A DNA stretch of 64,000 nt from contig DCYB01000011.1 in assembly GCA_002331385.1 (NCBI GenBank), positions 233,459 to 297,458 on the forward strand, given 5' to 3'. A model generated the notes under the pieces. The model searched no databases, was not told where the DNA came from, and saw nothing but the letters and a program-made list of their open reading frames with translations. The position numbers and the translations under genes are program-made. The stretch comes from Comamonadaceae bacterium UBA2121 (GTDB taxonomy: Bacteria; Pseudomonadota; Gammaproteobacteria; Burkholderiales; Burkholderiaceae_C). Shown piece by piece: positions 23,037 to 31,861 of this stretch. How positions within the stretch are numbered: the first letter of the stretch is position 1; the number at the start of each line of letters is the position of its first letter.

Positions 23037-25499
23037 TTATTTGCAGATGATCGGGCCGAGCGTGGGCACTTCATACGGTTTGGTGCCGGGCCATTCGACG
23101 TCAGCCTGACAGCGGGTGCCGTCCGCGAGGTACGCAGTCAAACGGTTGTGTTGCTGCAACGAATCGAAGAACGTTGCTCCGTCATAGCCGACCACGCCGG
23201 TGTGTGTGCCCGCTGGGGTCGAAGGCAGGTCTGTGCCATTCGAGAGCGACACCAGACTGCCGATTGGCAGTGGCGCGCCGTTGGTGGTGTGCAGGATGAC
23301 GGTGCCGGAGCGCACAGTTTGCAGATCGAACGCAACGAGCACGCCCGAGCGGTCGGTTGGCGCCACCCATTGGTCTACAGCGGGCACGCGCATCTGGGCG
23401 GGCAGGTTCATGGCGTCGATGGACAACTTGTTGTTCTGATAGGCCAGCAACTGCGGCACGAGCATCACCCCGCGGTCGTCGGTACGACCGATCACGAGGT
23501 TCTCGCGCTTGATCGGCACGTCCGGCACGCCGTTGGTGCTGACCACGGCGAAGCTGTCATAGATACGGCGGCTGGCAAAGGCGTGTCCGTCCATGAAGAC
23601 GAGCGCTCCGGATGCCCCGAGCGCGCCACTGTTCATGCCGGAGCTGCGCGCCACTGCGGCGTTGGCCTCGAACTTGCGCCCCACATAGTCGACTTGCGCT
23701 TGCCCATTGCCTGAGTCGCCACTCTGGGCGAATGCGCGCCATCCCCAGCCGCCTTCGCTCGGTGCGCGCTGACCCGCGGATGCGGCCACTTGCGTTCCCC
23801 CGTTCTGGTGCGAGACGGAAGTGCTGAGGTTGAGATTTCCGTCCAGATACCAACTGAGCAGGAACTGTGCGGAGCTTTGCTTGCTGTCGTCCAGATTGTG
23901 GTTGAAATTCACGCTCACAAAGCTGTGTGGACCGACCGCGCGGCTCCAGGCGAAGGTGGTGTAACGCTGGGCGGGCGAGCCGAAGTTGCGCAGATACAGC
24001 CAGCCGATGTTGAGGCTGCCAAAGTCGGGATGACTGAAGCCTGCAAAGGCGCTGCCCGAGCGTGCAAGGCGATTGCTGTCATAGAGCGAAGCCGTATCGC
24101 GGTAGGCATCGCTGGCGTGCGTGCCGGACAGGCCGACGTTGAAGCGCTGGTTGTTCCATTGGTAGTCCATGCGCACCAGATGACCACTGTCGCCCTCATG
24201 GCGACTACCGGCGGCTGCGGCGGTGACCACGCCCAGGTGGCCGATCTGAACCGATGCGCCGCCACCCGCGTTGACCAGACTGGGCGTGACCTCGGCATGG
24301 CTTTGCAGTGTGATACGGTCGTTCAACCCGTAGCGCCAGGTTCCACTGGCCAACGGATCCGATCCGTAGTCGAACGAGGACAGGCCGTAGTCCTTGCGCA
24401 CCCAGCCCAGTTCGGCGGACCAGTCGCTCAATCCCTGGCGCAGCAACTGGTTCGTCTGGTAGAGATTGAACTGCAGCGTGGTCGCGCGACCCAGTGCGTC
24501 GGTCAACACCACCTGCGCGTTGCCGCTTCCGGAAATGCCGGGAACGGTGTTCAGCGTGAACGGGCCGGCCGGAACCTGACCCTGATATTGCTTAATACCG
24601 TTGATATAAAGCGCCACGTCGGATGGCAGTGCGCTGGTGCCCATGAGCGCCGGAATCGGGGCAGTAGATTGGAAGGGCTGCAGCCCAAAGTTGCGCGCCA
24701 ACTGGATGCCACCGATGCGCGTGGCGCGGCTCCAGGGTAGCGAGCCCGTCAACGTATCGCCAATGCGCAGCGTGAGCAGTTCATCCTGGAACGAGCGGCT
24801 GAACGTGGTATCCAGTCGCACATTGCTGAATTGCGACGGCCCGGTGCCGGACTCCGGGCTTGCCGGATTGTCCATGTAGCGCGTCAGCATGGTGTTGCTG
24901 ATCACGGAGTTTTTACTGAACATGCGCAGTTCAGTGGACGCGCTGAGTGCGCGATGAAGGTCATTCGTCCACCCATACAGGTCGTAGTTGACCAACATGC
25001 CGGGGGAGGCAGAGGCCAACGGGACGGTGCGCCGTTCCGTGTCGATACGGGTGCTCTCCCAATTCAGTGCTTCGAACGGCAAGGTCAACGCCAGCCGTTG
25101 TTGAGCGGCATTGAAATCCACACTCGCTTGCTCGATCGATGACAGCGCCACCCACTGCGCGTCGACGGCAGCGGTGACCATGGGGGGCAGCGCTTGGCTC
25201 TTGACGCCCATGGACGCGAGCGAGTCGCGCAGCATCCACAACTGTCCATCCTTCAGCAGCGCAGGCTGCATCCCCTGATCGCGAGTGTTCAGGCGCGTGG
25301 ACAGGTGCAATGGCAGAAGCTCTCCACCACTGGCCGCGGTGAGGGGAATGCTGATGGGCGGCAGATCGGAAGCGCGCACGGCGCCCGGCGCATCTGTGGC
25401 CGCTGCGGCCAGCGTGCTGTGCAGTCCCATGGCGCAAGGAGCCAGTACGCCGATCGCCGCACAGCGTAGCCACGCCAAATCAGCGTGCGAAATCGACAT
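23037..25499 (-). CDS. csuD: Fimbrial outer-membrane usher protein (Csu type)
   Basis: An 820-residue outer-membrane usher. The N-terminal periplasmic domain includes LPLHLSTRLNTRDQGMQPALL, the beta-barrel follows with many alternating aromatic strands, the plug lies within about 210-300 (GPFTLNTVPGISGSGNAQVVL near the plug end), and the C-terminal domains carry VIGRTDDRGVMLVPQLLAYQNN, a typical usher block. Length fits archaic ushers. Its start overlaps the end of the chaperone gene by 20 bp, so translation is coupled. It exports pilin-chaperone complexes and assembles the fibre. Confidence 0.92.
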   Translation of the reverse strand: MSISHADLAWLRCAAIGVLAPCAMGLHSTLAAAATDAPGAVRASDLPPISIPLTAASGGELLPLHLSTRLNTRDQGMQPALLKDGQLWMLRDSLASMGVKSQALPPMVTAAVDAQWVALSSIEQASVDFNAAQQRLALTLPFEALNWESTRIDTERRTVPLASASPGMLVNYDLYGWTNDLHRALSASTELRMFSKNSVISNTMLTRYMDNPASPESGTGPSQFSNVRLDTTFSRSFQDELLTLRIGDTLTGSLPWSRATRIGGIQLARNFGLQPFQSTAPIPALMGTSALPSDVALYINGIKQYQGQVPAGPFTLNTVPGISGSGNAQVVLTDALGRATTLQFNLYQTNQLLRQGLSDWSAELGWVRKDYGLSSFDYGSDPLASGTWRYGLNDRITLQSHAEVTPSLVNAGGGASVQIGHLGVVTAAAAGSRHEGDSGHLVRMDYQWNNQRFNVGLSGTHASDAYRDTASLYDSNRLARSGSAFAGFSHPDFGSLNIGWLYLRNFGSPAQRYTTFAWSRAVGPHSFVSVNFNHNLDDSKQSSAQFLLSWYLDGNLNLSTSVSHQNGGTQVAASAGQRAPSEGGWGWRAFAQSGDSGNGQAQVDYVGRKFEANAAVARSSGMNSGALGASGALVFMDGHAFASRRIYDSFAVVSTNGVPDVPIKRENLVIGRTDDRGVMLVPQLLAYQNNKLSIDAMNLPAQMRVPAVDQWVAPTDRSGVLVAFDLQTVRSGTVILHTTNGAPLPIGSLVSLSNGTDLPSTPAGTHTGVVGYDGATFFDSLQQHNRLTAYLADGTRCQADVEWPGTKPYEVPTLGPIICK

Positions 25500-26277
25500 G
25501 GACCGGCAGTACCTTGCGGTTGATCATGGCTTCTAGTCGGACGACTTTCTGGCCTGCATCGGGTGCGGTAATCGTCCAGGAGCGGGATTGACCTGCCAGC
25601 ACGTAGCCAGCGAGCCCGGAAAACAGCATTTTGCGCTCTTCGTTGGACAGCACGGCCGCGATGTCGGCGATCTGCGCGCGCGTTTGGCCGACGTTGGTGA
25701 CCGAAAGCGTCCACTGCCGGGGCGAAGTGGCGAGCTGCCAGGTCAGCGAGGAAGGCGCGTTGTCATTGGTATCACCGACAAAAACCGGCAATGAATAGCG
25801 CATGTAGAAATCGAGCGCGGTCGAGGACTTGGCGCCGCTGGCCTTTTTTGCGCCCGCAGAGCCCGAGCCGGTAGAGGGCAGCGGCGCTGGGCTGGGGATT
25901 TCATCGATGATGAGCCGATAGGTTTGCTCGCTCCCTCCGGTTGGAGCTGATGTGCTGCGGATCACGCGCAGCAACTGACTTGCGCCGGGAGCGATCTGCA
26001 GCATCGGAGGGCTGACCGTGATGCCCGTGCTGGGGGTGAGCAAGTCCTCATTGTCTTTCTGGCTCCAGGCAAATACGCGCACCTGCGCATGCAGGGGCGT
26101 ATCGCCGACGTTGCTCAGCGTAATGCCTTCAGCGGACTGCTGCGACGTGATCTGTAGCGTGGTGGGCGACACCTCCAACCCGCCGGCCAAGGCGCGGGAG
26201 GTCAGCAGCAGAAAGGCGCCCAGCGCAGCGGCGCTGATCATGGTGCGGGTCGCACATTGAAAAGGCAGACGGGTCAT
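25480..26277 (-). CDS. csuC: Periplasmic pilus chaperone (Csu type)
   Basis: A roughly 265-residue exported chaperone with signal sequence ending near SRALAGG. Family features: LEVSPTTLQITSQQSAEGITL (strand A/B of domain 1), VSPPMLQIAPGASQLLRVIR (with the conserved anchoring region), YRLIIDEIP, and domain 2 with FYMRYSLPVFV. A linker rich in Gly/Ser/Ala (STGSGSAGAKKASGAKSS) is inserted before domain 2 strands, as often in archaic chaperones. ATG 26277 has GAGA upstream; ATG 26289 is possible. It caps pilin subunits before they reach the usher. Confidence 0.9.
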   Translation of the reverse strand: MTRLPFQCATRTMISAAALGAFLLLTSRALAGGLEVSPTTLQITSQQSAEGITLSNVGDTPLHAQVRVFAWSQKDNEDLLTPSTGITVSPPMLQIAPGASQLLRVIRSTSAPTGGSEQTYRLIIDEIPSPAPLPSTGSGSAGAKKASGAKSSTALDFYMRYSLPVFVGDTNDNAPSSLTWQLATSPRQWTLSVTNVGQTRAQIADIAAVLSNEERKMLFSGLAGYVLAGQSRSWTITAPDAGQKVVRLEAMINRKVLPVHVDFAR

Positions 26278-26310
26278 AGACAGTCTCATTGCAGGCTACG
26301 CGTGGCTCGA

Positions 26311-26829
26311 TCAATACGTCACGGTGATGGTGACCTTGTCCGAATAGTTGTCCTGAATGACATCGCCGACGGACGTCACGCGCGCGTAGACGGTGTAAGA
26401 CTTGAGTGCAGAAGAGGTGGCAGTGTCGCTCACGGCGGTGGTTTTGCCCCAGGCGTTCTTGTATGCCGCGTCGGAGAACAGGGCGTAGTCCACTTGCTGC
26501 GTGGCATCGGTGGAGGCATTCAGCTTGCCGGTGTTGTCCGCGCCCGCCACGGTATTGGTGGGCGACAGGTTAATCGTGTAGGCGGTGCGCTTGGTGCATT
26601 GGATGTTGAACGTCGTGCTGCCCGCATTGGTGGTCAGACCCGACGTGGACGCATCGGCGCTACCGAGATCGATGTTGGCAATGGTGCCGGTGCCAAACAC
26701 GCACTTGGGCACCACTTTGAGGTTCACATTGAAGTTGCCGGATACGGTCGTTGCCGCCTGCGCGGGGGCCATGGACAGGGCAGCAGTGGCCGCCACGATG
26801 AGGGAGAACGCAAAACGTTGGAATGTCAT
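26311..26829 (-). CDS. Major pilin with spore coat U domain (CsuA/B-like)
   Basis: A 172-residue secreted subunit; signal peptide MTFQRFAFSLIVAATAALS to near AQAA. The mature part starts TTVSGNFNVNLKVVPKC, has CTKRTAYTINLSP and DYALFSDAAYKNAWGKT, and ends SDKVTITVTY, the donor-strand-type end of this family. The N-terminal donor strand is NVNLKVV-like. ATG 26829 has AGGA upstream; the longer frame to 26904 would add an implausible leader. It is the first gene of the pilus operon and the only small pilin in it. Confidence 0.9.
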   Translation of the reverse strand: MTFQRFAFSLIVAATAALSMAPAQAATTVSGNFNVNLKVVPKCVFGTGTIANIDLGSADASTSGLTTNAGSTTFNIQCTKRTAYTINLSPTNTVAGADNTGKLNASTDATQQVDYALFSDAAYKNAWGKTTAVSDTATSSALKSYTVYARVTSVGDVIQDNYSDKVTITVTY

Positions 26830-27416
26830 GAAGGATCCTGAGGAAAGGGTTAGCCCGTCGAATGCCAAACGGGATGGCTGCCGGGACGATGTAAAAACAA
26901 ACACGCTGTCGTCAGCCGGGCCCTGTCAAATCCTGGATTTCCTGTCGCCTCCGCCCTGGGGTTCCAGTGCCGAAAGTGTCACTTTTCCTGCTTCGCTCAG
27001 AGCCTGTGCTGCACAGACATCTACATTCGTTGCCTCGCATCCATTCGCAATCCAGTTGGTGTTCTATTAGTAAACATCTATTGAATTGATCTTGAAGATG
27101 GTCGGATACGAATGCAACGAAAATGTACGACCGTTCGATGACTTCAAGTTACAAAAAGATAGTTACTATTTGTAATCGATAGGGAGCAAATATTCTTGCG
27201 AACACTCAAGCGGTTATAAAAGTCTTTTAAATCAAATAGATGTGCAGAATTTTCAAGTGAAAAATCAGTGAAATTTTTGCTAAGTCAAAGTAACAAATCC
27301 GTTAAAAACGACAGCTAATGGCCTATCTGTAACGAAATACCTAAGAAGTCAATCTAGTGAATCATCAGTGTGTAACTCAGGGCTTGATGAGAGCCTATTC
27401 CGCAGACGTGTCAGCG
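26830..27416. promoter_or_regulatory. Long AT-rich intergenic region upstream of the pilus operon and htpG
   Basis: No gene is seen in this stretch. From about 27060 to 27370 the sequence is strikingly A/T-rich against the surrounding GC-rich genes and holds several scattered GTTAC/GTAAC words and an inverted repeat TTACAAA (27149-27155) / TTTGTAA (27169-27175). It lies upstream of the divergent pilin gene and of htpG. The composition is what nucleoid-silencing proteins favour at pilus operons; this is inference. No clear sigma-70 promoter was fixed. Confidence 0.6.
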
Positions 27417-27444
27417 CTTGAAATCCCGCCGCCTGCCCTTATCT
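27417..27444 (+). promoter_or_regulatory. Putative sigma-32 (heat-shock) promoter of htpG
   Basis: CTTGAAA at 27417-27423 equals the -35 consensus of RpoH promoters; after a 13-nt spacer, CCTTATCT at 27437-27444 resembles the -10 consensus CCCCATNT. It lies about 140 nt before htpG, a gene of the RpoH regulon in E. coli. Confidence 0.65.
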
Positions 27445-27582
27445 GGATGCCAGATTCGGGCGCATTGCCACTGATCCGGTCGTGCGCGGGCGCGGCGGAG
27501 CACGGTGCGCAGGAGACCGAACATATGCGTTGATAGAGTTTTTGCAATGGCACATGCAGCCAGGCTGCATGAATCACATCAG

Positions 27583-29541
27583 ATGGACAAGATGAACAAC
27601 AAGCAAACCCATAGCTTTCAGGCCGAAGTAGCGCAACTGCTGCATCTGGTCACCCACTCCCTGTACTCCAACAAGGAGATCTTCCTGCGGGAGTTGATCT
27701 CCAACGCATCGGACGCATGCGACAAGCTGCGCTTCGAGGCACTGAACGACCCGTCGCTCTATGGCGACCAGCCTGACCTGCAGGTGCGCGTGTCCTTCGA
27801 CAAGCAGGCCCGCACGATCACCATCGCCGACACCGGCATCGGCATGAGTGAGCAGGAGGCCATCGATCACTTGGGCACCATCGCCAAGAGCGGCACGCGG
27901 GACTTCATGAGCAAGCTCTCGGGCGACCAGAAGGCAGACTCGCAGTTGATCGGTCAATTCGGTGTGGGCTTTTACTCCGGCTTCATCGTGGCGGACAAGA
28001 TCACGGTGGAGTCGCGCCGCGCGGGGCTGCCAGCCAATGAAGGCGTGCGCTGGGTGAGTGGCGGTTCTGGCGATTTCGAGGTCGAGCAGATCGAGCGCGC
28101 GGAGCGCGGCACCAGCATCACCCTGCATCTGCGGGACGACGCGCAAGAGTTCCTGAATGCCTGGAAGCTCAAGCAGCTCATCAACAAGTATTCCGACCAC
28201 ATCAGCCTGCCCATCCTCATGGAAAAAGAGGAGTGGAAGGAGGGCGAGAACGACCAGCCCGGCGAGATGGTGGCGACCGGCGAGTGGGAAGTGGTCAACC
28301 AGGCCAGCGCGCTCTGGACACGCCCGAAAAAGGACATCACCGATGAGCAGTACATCGAGTTCTACAAGGCCATCACCCACGACAACGAAGCGCCGCTGAG
28401 CTGGAGCCACAACCGTGTGGAAGGCAATACGGAGTACACGCAGCTGCTCTACATCCCGTCGCACGCACCCATGGACCTGTGGAACCGCGACAAGAAGGCG
28501 GGCGTCAAGCTGTATGTGAAGCGCGTGTTCATCATGGACGATGCCGAAGCGCTGATGCCGACGTATCTGCGGTTTGTGAAGGGCGTGATCGACTCTGCCG
28601 ATCTGCCGCTTAACGTGAGCCGCGAATTGCTCCAGGAAAGCCGCGACGTGCGCCTGATCCGCGATGGCAATACGCGCCGCGTTCTGTCGATGCTGGAAGA
28701 CCTGGCCAAGCATGACAAACATGACGCCATGGCGACCGAAGGCGACGTGGTGGACGTGGTCAGTGAAGACGACAAGGCCAAGGAAGGCAAGTACACCAAG
28801 TTCTACACGGAGTTTGGCGCCGTTCTCAAGGAAGGTCTGGGCGAAGACTTCAGCAATGGCGAGCGCATCGCCAAGCTGCTGCGATTTGCCTCGACTACGA
28901 GCGATGCCGTCGTGGTGTCGCTGGCCGATTACAAGGCGCGCATGAAGGAGGGCCAGGAGGCTATCTATTACATCACCGCCGATACGCTTGCCGCCGCCAA
29001 GAACAGTCCACAACTGGAAGTGTTCAAGAAGAAGGGCATCGAAGTGCTCCTGATGACGGACCGCGTGGACGAGTGGGCGCTGAACTATCTGACCGAGTTC
29101 GACGGCACGCCGATGCAGTCGGTGGCCAAGGGCGCGGTCGATCTGGGCAAGCTGCAGGATGAAGAGGAAAAGAAGGCCGCGCAAGAAGCGGCTGAAACCT
29201 TCAAGCCCACGCTGGCCAAGCTCAAGGAGGCGCTGAAGAATGAAGTGGAAGACGTGCGCGTGACCACGCGCCTCGTCGATTCGCCTGCCTGCATCGTGGT
29301 GCAGGACGGCGGCATCAGCTCGCAACTGGCGCGCATGCTCAAGCAGGCGGGCCAGCCAATCCCGCAGTCCAAGCCGGTGCTGGAGGTGAACCCGGAGCAC
29401 CCGCTGGTGAAGAAGCTCGAAGGCTCGGTGCACTTCAACGACCTGGCGCACATCCTGTTCGATCAGGCGCTGCTCGCCGAAGGTGGCCTGCCGGAAGACC
29501 CAGCAGCGTATGTCCGCCGCGTGAATGCGCTATTGGTTTAA
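27583..29541 (+). CDS. htpG: Molecular chaperone HtpG (bacterial Hsp90)
   Basis: A roughly 652-residue Hsp90. The GHKL ATP-binding domain shows KEIFLRELISNASDACDK (catalytic Glu and ligand Asn), ITIADTGIGMSEQEAI and GQFGVGFYSGF; the middle domain has PLNVSRELLQESRDV with the conserved Arg; the C-terminal dimer domain ends AEGGLPEDPAAYVRRVNALL. Start is uncertain: ATG 27583 and ATG 27592 are both close to the family start (KQTHSFQAEV), neither with a strong ribosome site. It acts as an ATP-driven homodimer refolding clients with DnaK. A sigma-32-like promoter lies upstream. Confidence 0.96.
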   Translation: MDKMNNKQTHSFQAEVAQLLHLVTHSLYSNKEIFLRELISNASDACDKLRFEALNDPSLYGDQPDLQVRVSFDKQARTITIADTGIGMSEQEAIDHLGTIAKSGTRDFMSKLSGDQKADSQLIGQFGVGFYSGFIVADKITVESRRAGLPANEGVRWVSGGSGDFEVEQIERAERGTSITLHLRDDAQEFLNAWKLKQLINKYSDHISLPILMEKEEWKEGENDQPGEMVATGEWEVVNQASALWTRPKKDITDEQYIEFYKAITHDNEAPLSWSHNRVEGNTEYTQLLYIPSHAPMDLWNRDKKAGVKLYVKRVFIMDDAEALMPTYLRFVKGVIDSADLPLNVSRELLQESRDVRLIRDGNTRRVLSMLEDLAKHDKHDAMATEGDVVDVVSEDDKAKEGKYTKFYTEFGAVLKEGLGEDFSNGERIAKLLRFASTTSDAVVVSLADYKARMKEGQEAIYYITADTLAAAKNSPQLEVFKKKGIEVLLMTDRVDEWALNYLTEFDGTPMQSVAKGAVDLGKLQDEEEKKAAQEAAETFKPTLAKLKEALKNEVEDVRVTTRLVDSPACIVVQDGGISSQLARMLKQAGQPIPQSKPVLEVNPEHPLVKKLEGSVHFNDLAHILFDQALLAEGGLPEDPAAYVRRVNALLV

Positions 29542-29563
29542 ATTAGTTCAATCAAATTGAATC

Positions 29564-29594
29564 CCCGCCATGCGCTTAGCGATGGCATGGCGGG
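29564..29594 (+). terminator. Hairpin behind htpG, likely terminator
   Basis: CCCGCCATG (29564-29572) and CATGGCGGG (29586-29594) form a perfect 9-bp stem around a 13-nt loop, 22 nt after the htpG stop. The 3' side is TTGGTTT, a weak T-tract, so efficiency may be partial. Confidence 0.6.
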
Positions 29595-29672
29595 TTGGTT
29601 TCAAGGAGAATGCCGTGTAACCTTGGGTTCCACGGTTTTTTTTCGTCTGAATAGGATTGGTAGACACTCGCA

Positions 29673-30296
29673 ATGTTGCGCTTTTTCCTGCTATTTCTCA
29701 CCATCCAGTTGTCCTTGTTCGGGCTGAACATGCTGAACTGGGTGCAGGAGCACATCGTGCTGCCGTGGACGGCTTTGCTGGCACGCATTTGCGCTGGACT
29801 GGTCACGTGGTTTGACTCTACCGCGTCGGCATCGGGCAAAGTGTTGTGGAACAGCGCCAGCGGATTCGGCGTCTCCATCGAGGCGGGCTGTAACGGCATC
29901 GAGGCCTGCATCGTGCTCTTCGCCGCCATCATTGCGTTTCCATCGAGCTGGCGGCACAAGCTGGTCGGCTTCGTGGTGGGTTTTCTCGCCATTCAGGCGC
30001 TGAACGTGGTGCGCGTGATCAGCCTGTTCTATCTGGGCCAGTGGAACATGAGCGTGTTCAACTTTGCGCACGAGTTTCTCTGGCAAGCGCTGATCATGCT
30101 GGACGTGCTCATCGTCTGGCTGCTGTGGGTGCGTGCAGGCTCGAGGGAGCGAGCGGCCAACGAGCCGTCACCGCCGCCGGATGAGCCGCCTGCACCTCCT
30201 GTGGCTCCGGTGGCGCCGCGCGTGGGAACGGGCGGCGGCTCCGTCAGCCATTCGCTGGACCTGTCACCGCATGCGCGGCCACGGCCATCGGTGTGA
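29673..30296 (+). CDS. xrtH: Exosortase H
   Basis: A 207-residue polytopic inner-membrane protein. The exosortase catalytic triad is in place: Cys73 in EAGCNGIEA, Arg114 in NVVRVISLFY and His133 in FAHEFLWQ. Exosortases cleave and process proteins with a C-terminal PEP-like sorting signal; the H subtype is matched to IPTLxxWG-CTERM targets. The C-terminus carries a Pro-rich cytoplasmic tail. It is followed by a membrane protein that regularly accompanies exosortase H. No protein with a C-terminal IPTL signal is encoded in this window, so its targets lie elsewhere. Confidence 0.88.
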   Translation: MLRFFLLFLTIQLSLFGLNMLNWVQEHIVLPWTALLARICAGLVTWFDSTASASGKVLWNSASGFGVSIEAGCNGIEACIVLFAAIIAFPSSWRHKLVGFVVGFLAIQALNVVRVISLFYLGQWNMSVFNFAHEFLWQALIMLDVLIVWLLWVRAGSRERAANEPSPPPDEPPAPPVAPVAPRVGTGGGSVSHSLDLSPHARPRPSV

Positions 30297-30336
30297 GTGC
30301 GCCGGCAATCCACACACAACACATACAGGGAGTGAC

Positions 30337-31032
30337 ATGAGCGAGCAGACGACAGCCACCACCGGGGACGCCAAACCGGGCGCAGGCAAAAGCAAGGTGC
30401 TTGCGCGCTTTGCCGCCTTTGCCTTCGGCGCGATCATCGTGATCACGCTGGTCTGGACCAAGATCTCGCCATGGACTTCGTACCCCATCGCCATGCTCTC
30501 GCACGTGGCGTTGGAGCAGGTGGCCCCGATGTGGGTACGCGATGTGCACAAGCAACCCGGCAAGATAGAGGTGGAAACCAGCGTCGGTGTCGTCGTGCCC
30601 AACAGCGGCGGCCGGATTGCCGACGTGTATGTCGAAGCCGATCCCGGACGCTACGCCTTTGGCCTGCCCATCTTTCTTGCGCTGATCTTGGCGGCTTGGG
30701 CGGCCAACCGGGCGCCGGGCCGGTTGCAGAAAGCCATCATCGGTTATCTCATCCTGCTGCCCATTCAGACCTTCAGTCTGGTGATGTATCTGCTCATGCA
30801 GGTGATCACCGCCGCCAATCTCAATATCCGCACTTTGCGCGTCGATCCGTGGCAGGTGGAATCCATCGTCTTTGGCTACCAGGTGGGCGTACTGGTGTTG
30901 CCCACGCTGGCTCCGGTGCTGGTATGGTTGCTGCTGGATCGCAAATTCTTCGGCGACGTGATCGTCAACGGCTGGAAGCAGTCTCTCAAGCTGGCAGGCA
31001 AATCCCCCATGCGTGCAGGCGGTTCGACCTGA
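30337..31032 (+). CDS. Exosortase H-associated membrane protein
   Basis: A 231-residue protein with a short cytoplasmic lead, a membrane segment at about 25-45 (FAAFAFGAIIVITLVW), a periplasmic loop to about 115, and further membrane segments (IFLALILAAWAA, YLILLPIQTFSLVMYLLMQV, VGVLVLPTLAPVLVWLLL). CAGGGAG precedes ATG 30337; the frame extends upstream to 30133 but without support. Its position 40 bp after xrtH and topology identify it as the usual partner of exosortase H. The role in sorting is not established. Confidence 0.78.
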   Translation: MSEQTTATTGDAKPGAGKSKVLARFAAFAFGAIIVITLVWTKISPWTSYPIAMLSHVALEQVAPMWVRDVHKQPGKIEVETSVGVVVPNSGGRIADVYVEADPGRYAFGLPIFLALILAAWAANRAPGRLQKAIIGYLILLPIQTFSLVMYLLMQVITAANLNIRTLRVDPWQVESIVFGYQVGVLVLPTLAPVLVWLLLDRKFFGDVIVNGWKQSLKLAGKSPMRAGGST

Positions 31033-31072
31033 TGCGAGAGACGTCCAGCGCCAACCTGGATGGAATGACTGG

Positions 31073-31846
31073 ATGAGACGCACAAGCTTTGCACGCGCAT
31101 GGGTTTATCTGTTGGCTCTGGCGGCGCTGCCCGTGGCCAATCCGGTCAGTGCCGAGCTGGCGCTGCGCCGCATCAGCACGCGCGACCAACCCCACATCGA
31201 AGCCGCCAACGCCACGACCGAGCAGGCGCATGTGCGCGCTGTGGGGGCCAAGACGCTGGGCCAGCAACTGCTGAAATTCGCTGCCAGCGGCGATGAACTC
31301 GCGGTGCGCAAACTGCTTGCGCGTGGCGCTCCGGTGAACGCGCGCGATGCGGATGGAAATACACCGCTCTTGCTTGCCACGGCGGCGAATCATGTGGAAG
31401 TGGCGCGATCGCTGATTTCCGCCGGCGCGGATGTGAACCTGAAGAACCAGCAGCAAGACAGCGCCTTCCTGCTCGCGGGTGCGAGTGGACGACTGGAAAT
31501 CCTGCGCATGACTCTCTCGCGCAAGGCCGACCTGAAAAGCACCAACCGCTACGGCGGCACAGCGCTCATCCCCGCGTGCGAGCGCGGGCATGTCGAGGTC
31601 GCCAAAACGCTGATGGAGGCGGGCGTGGACGTCAACCACGTCAACAACCTGGGCTGGACCTGTCTGCTGGAAGCCATCGAACTGGGCAACGGGGGCGAGG
31701 CGCACCAGCAGATCGTGCGCGATGTGATTGCGGCTGGAGCCGACGTGAATCTGGCCGACAAGAACGGGCAGACACCCCTCGCGCTGGCGAACAAGCGCGG
31801 TCAAACCGCCATCGCCGGACTGCTCACCGCCGCTGGCGCGCGCTGA
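31073..31846 (+). CDS. Exported ankyrin-repeat protein
   Basis: A 257-residue protein with a signal peptide (RAWVYLLALAALPVANPVSA) and then about five ankyrin repeats from residue 65 on: GDELAVRKLLARGAPVNARD, GNTPLLLATAANHVEVARS, ADLKSTNRYGGTALIPACER, and a last GQTPLALANKRGQTAIAGLL. Periplasmic ankyrin proteins usually serve in protein-protein contacts. It starts 40 bp after the exosortase-associated gene on the same strand, so a role near protein sorting is possible but unproven. It is convergent with the SrkA-like gene. Confidence 0.85.
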   Translation: MRRTSFARAWVYLLALAALPVANPVSAELALRRISTRDQPHIEAANATTEQAHVRAVGAKTLGQQLLKFAASGDELAVRKLLARGAPVNARDADGNTPLLLATAANHVEVARSLISAGADVNLKNQQQDSAFLLAGASGRLEILRMTLSRKADLKSTNRYGGTALIPACERGHVEVAKTLMEAGVDVNHVNNLGWTCLLEAIELGNGGEAHQQIVRDVIAAGADVNLADKNGQTPLALANKRGQTAIAGLLTAAGAR

Positions 31847-31861
31847 GCCAGCGGTTCGCCG

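Noticed and set aside
27510..27533. Two-codon mini-frame (ATG CGT TGA) behind AGGAGA upstream of htpG
   Set aside because: The ribosome-like site is good, but a two-codon frame has no coding evidence and is out of frame with htpG; kept only as a curiosity of the leader.
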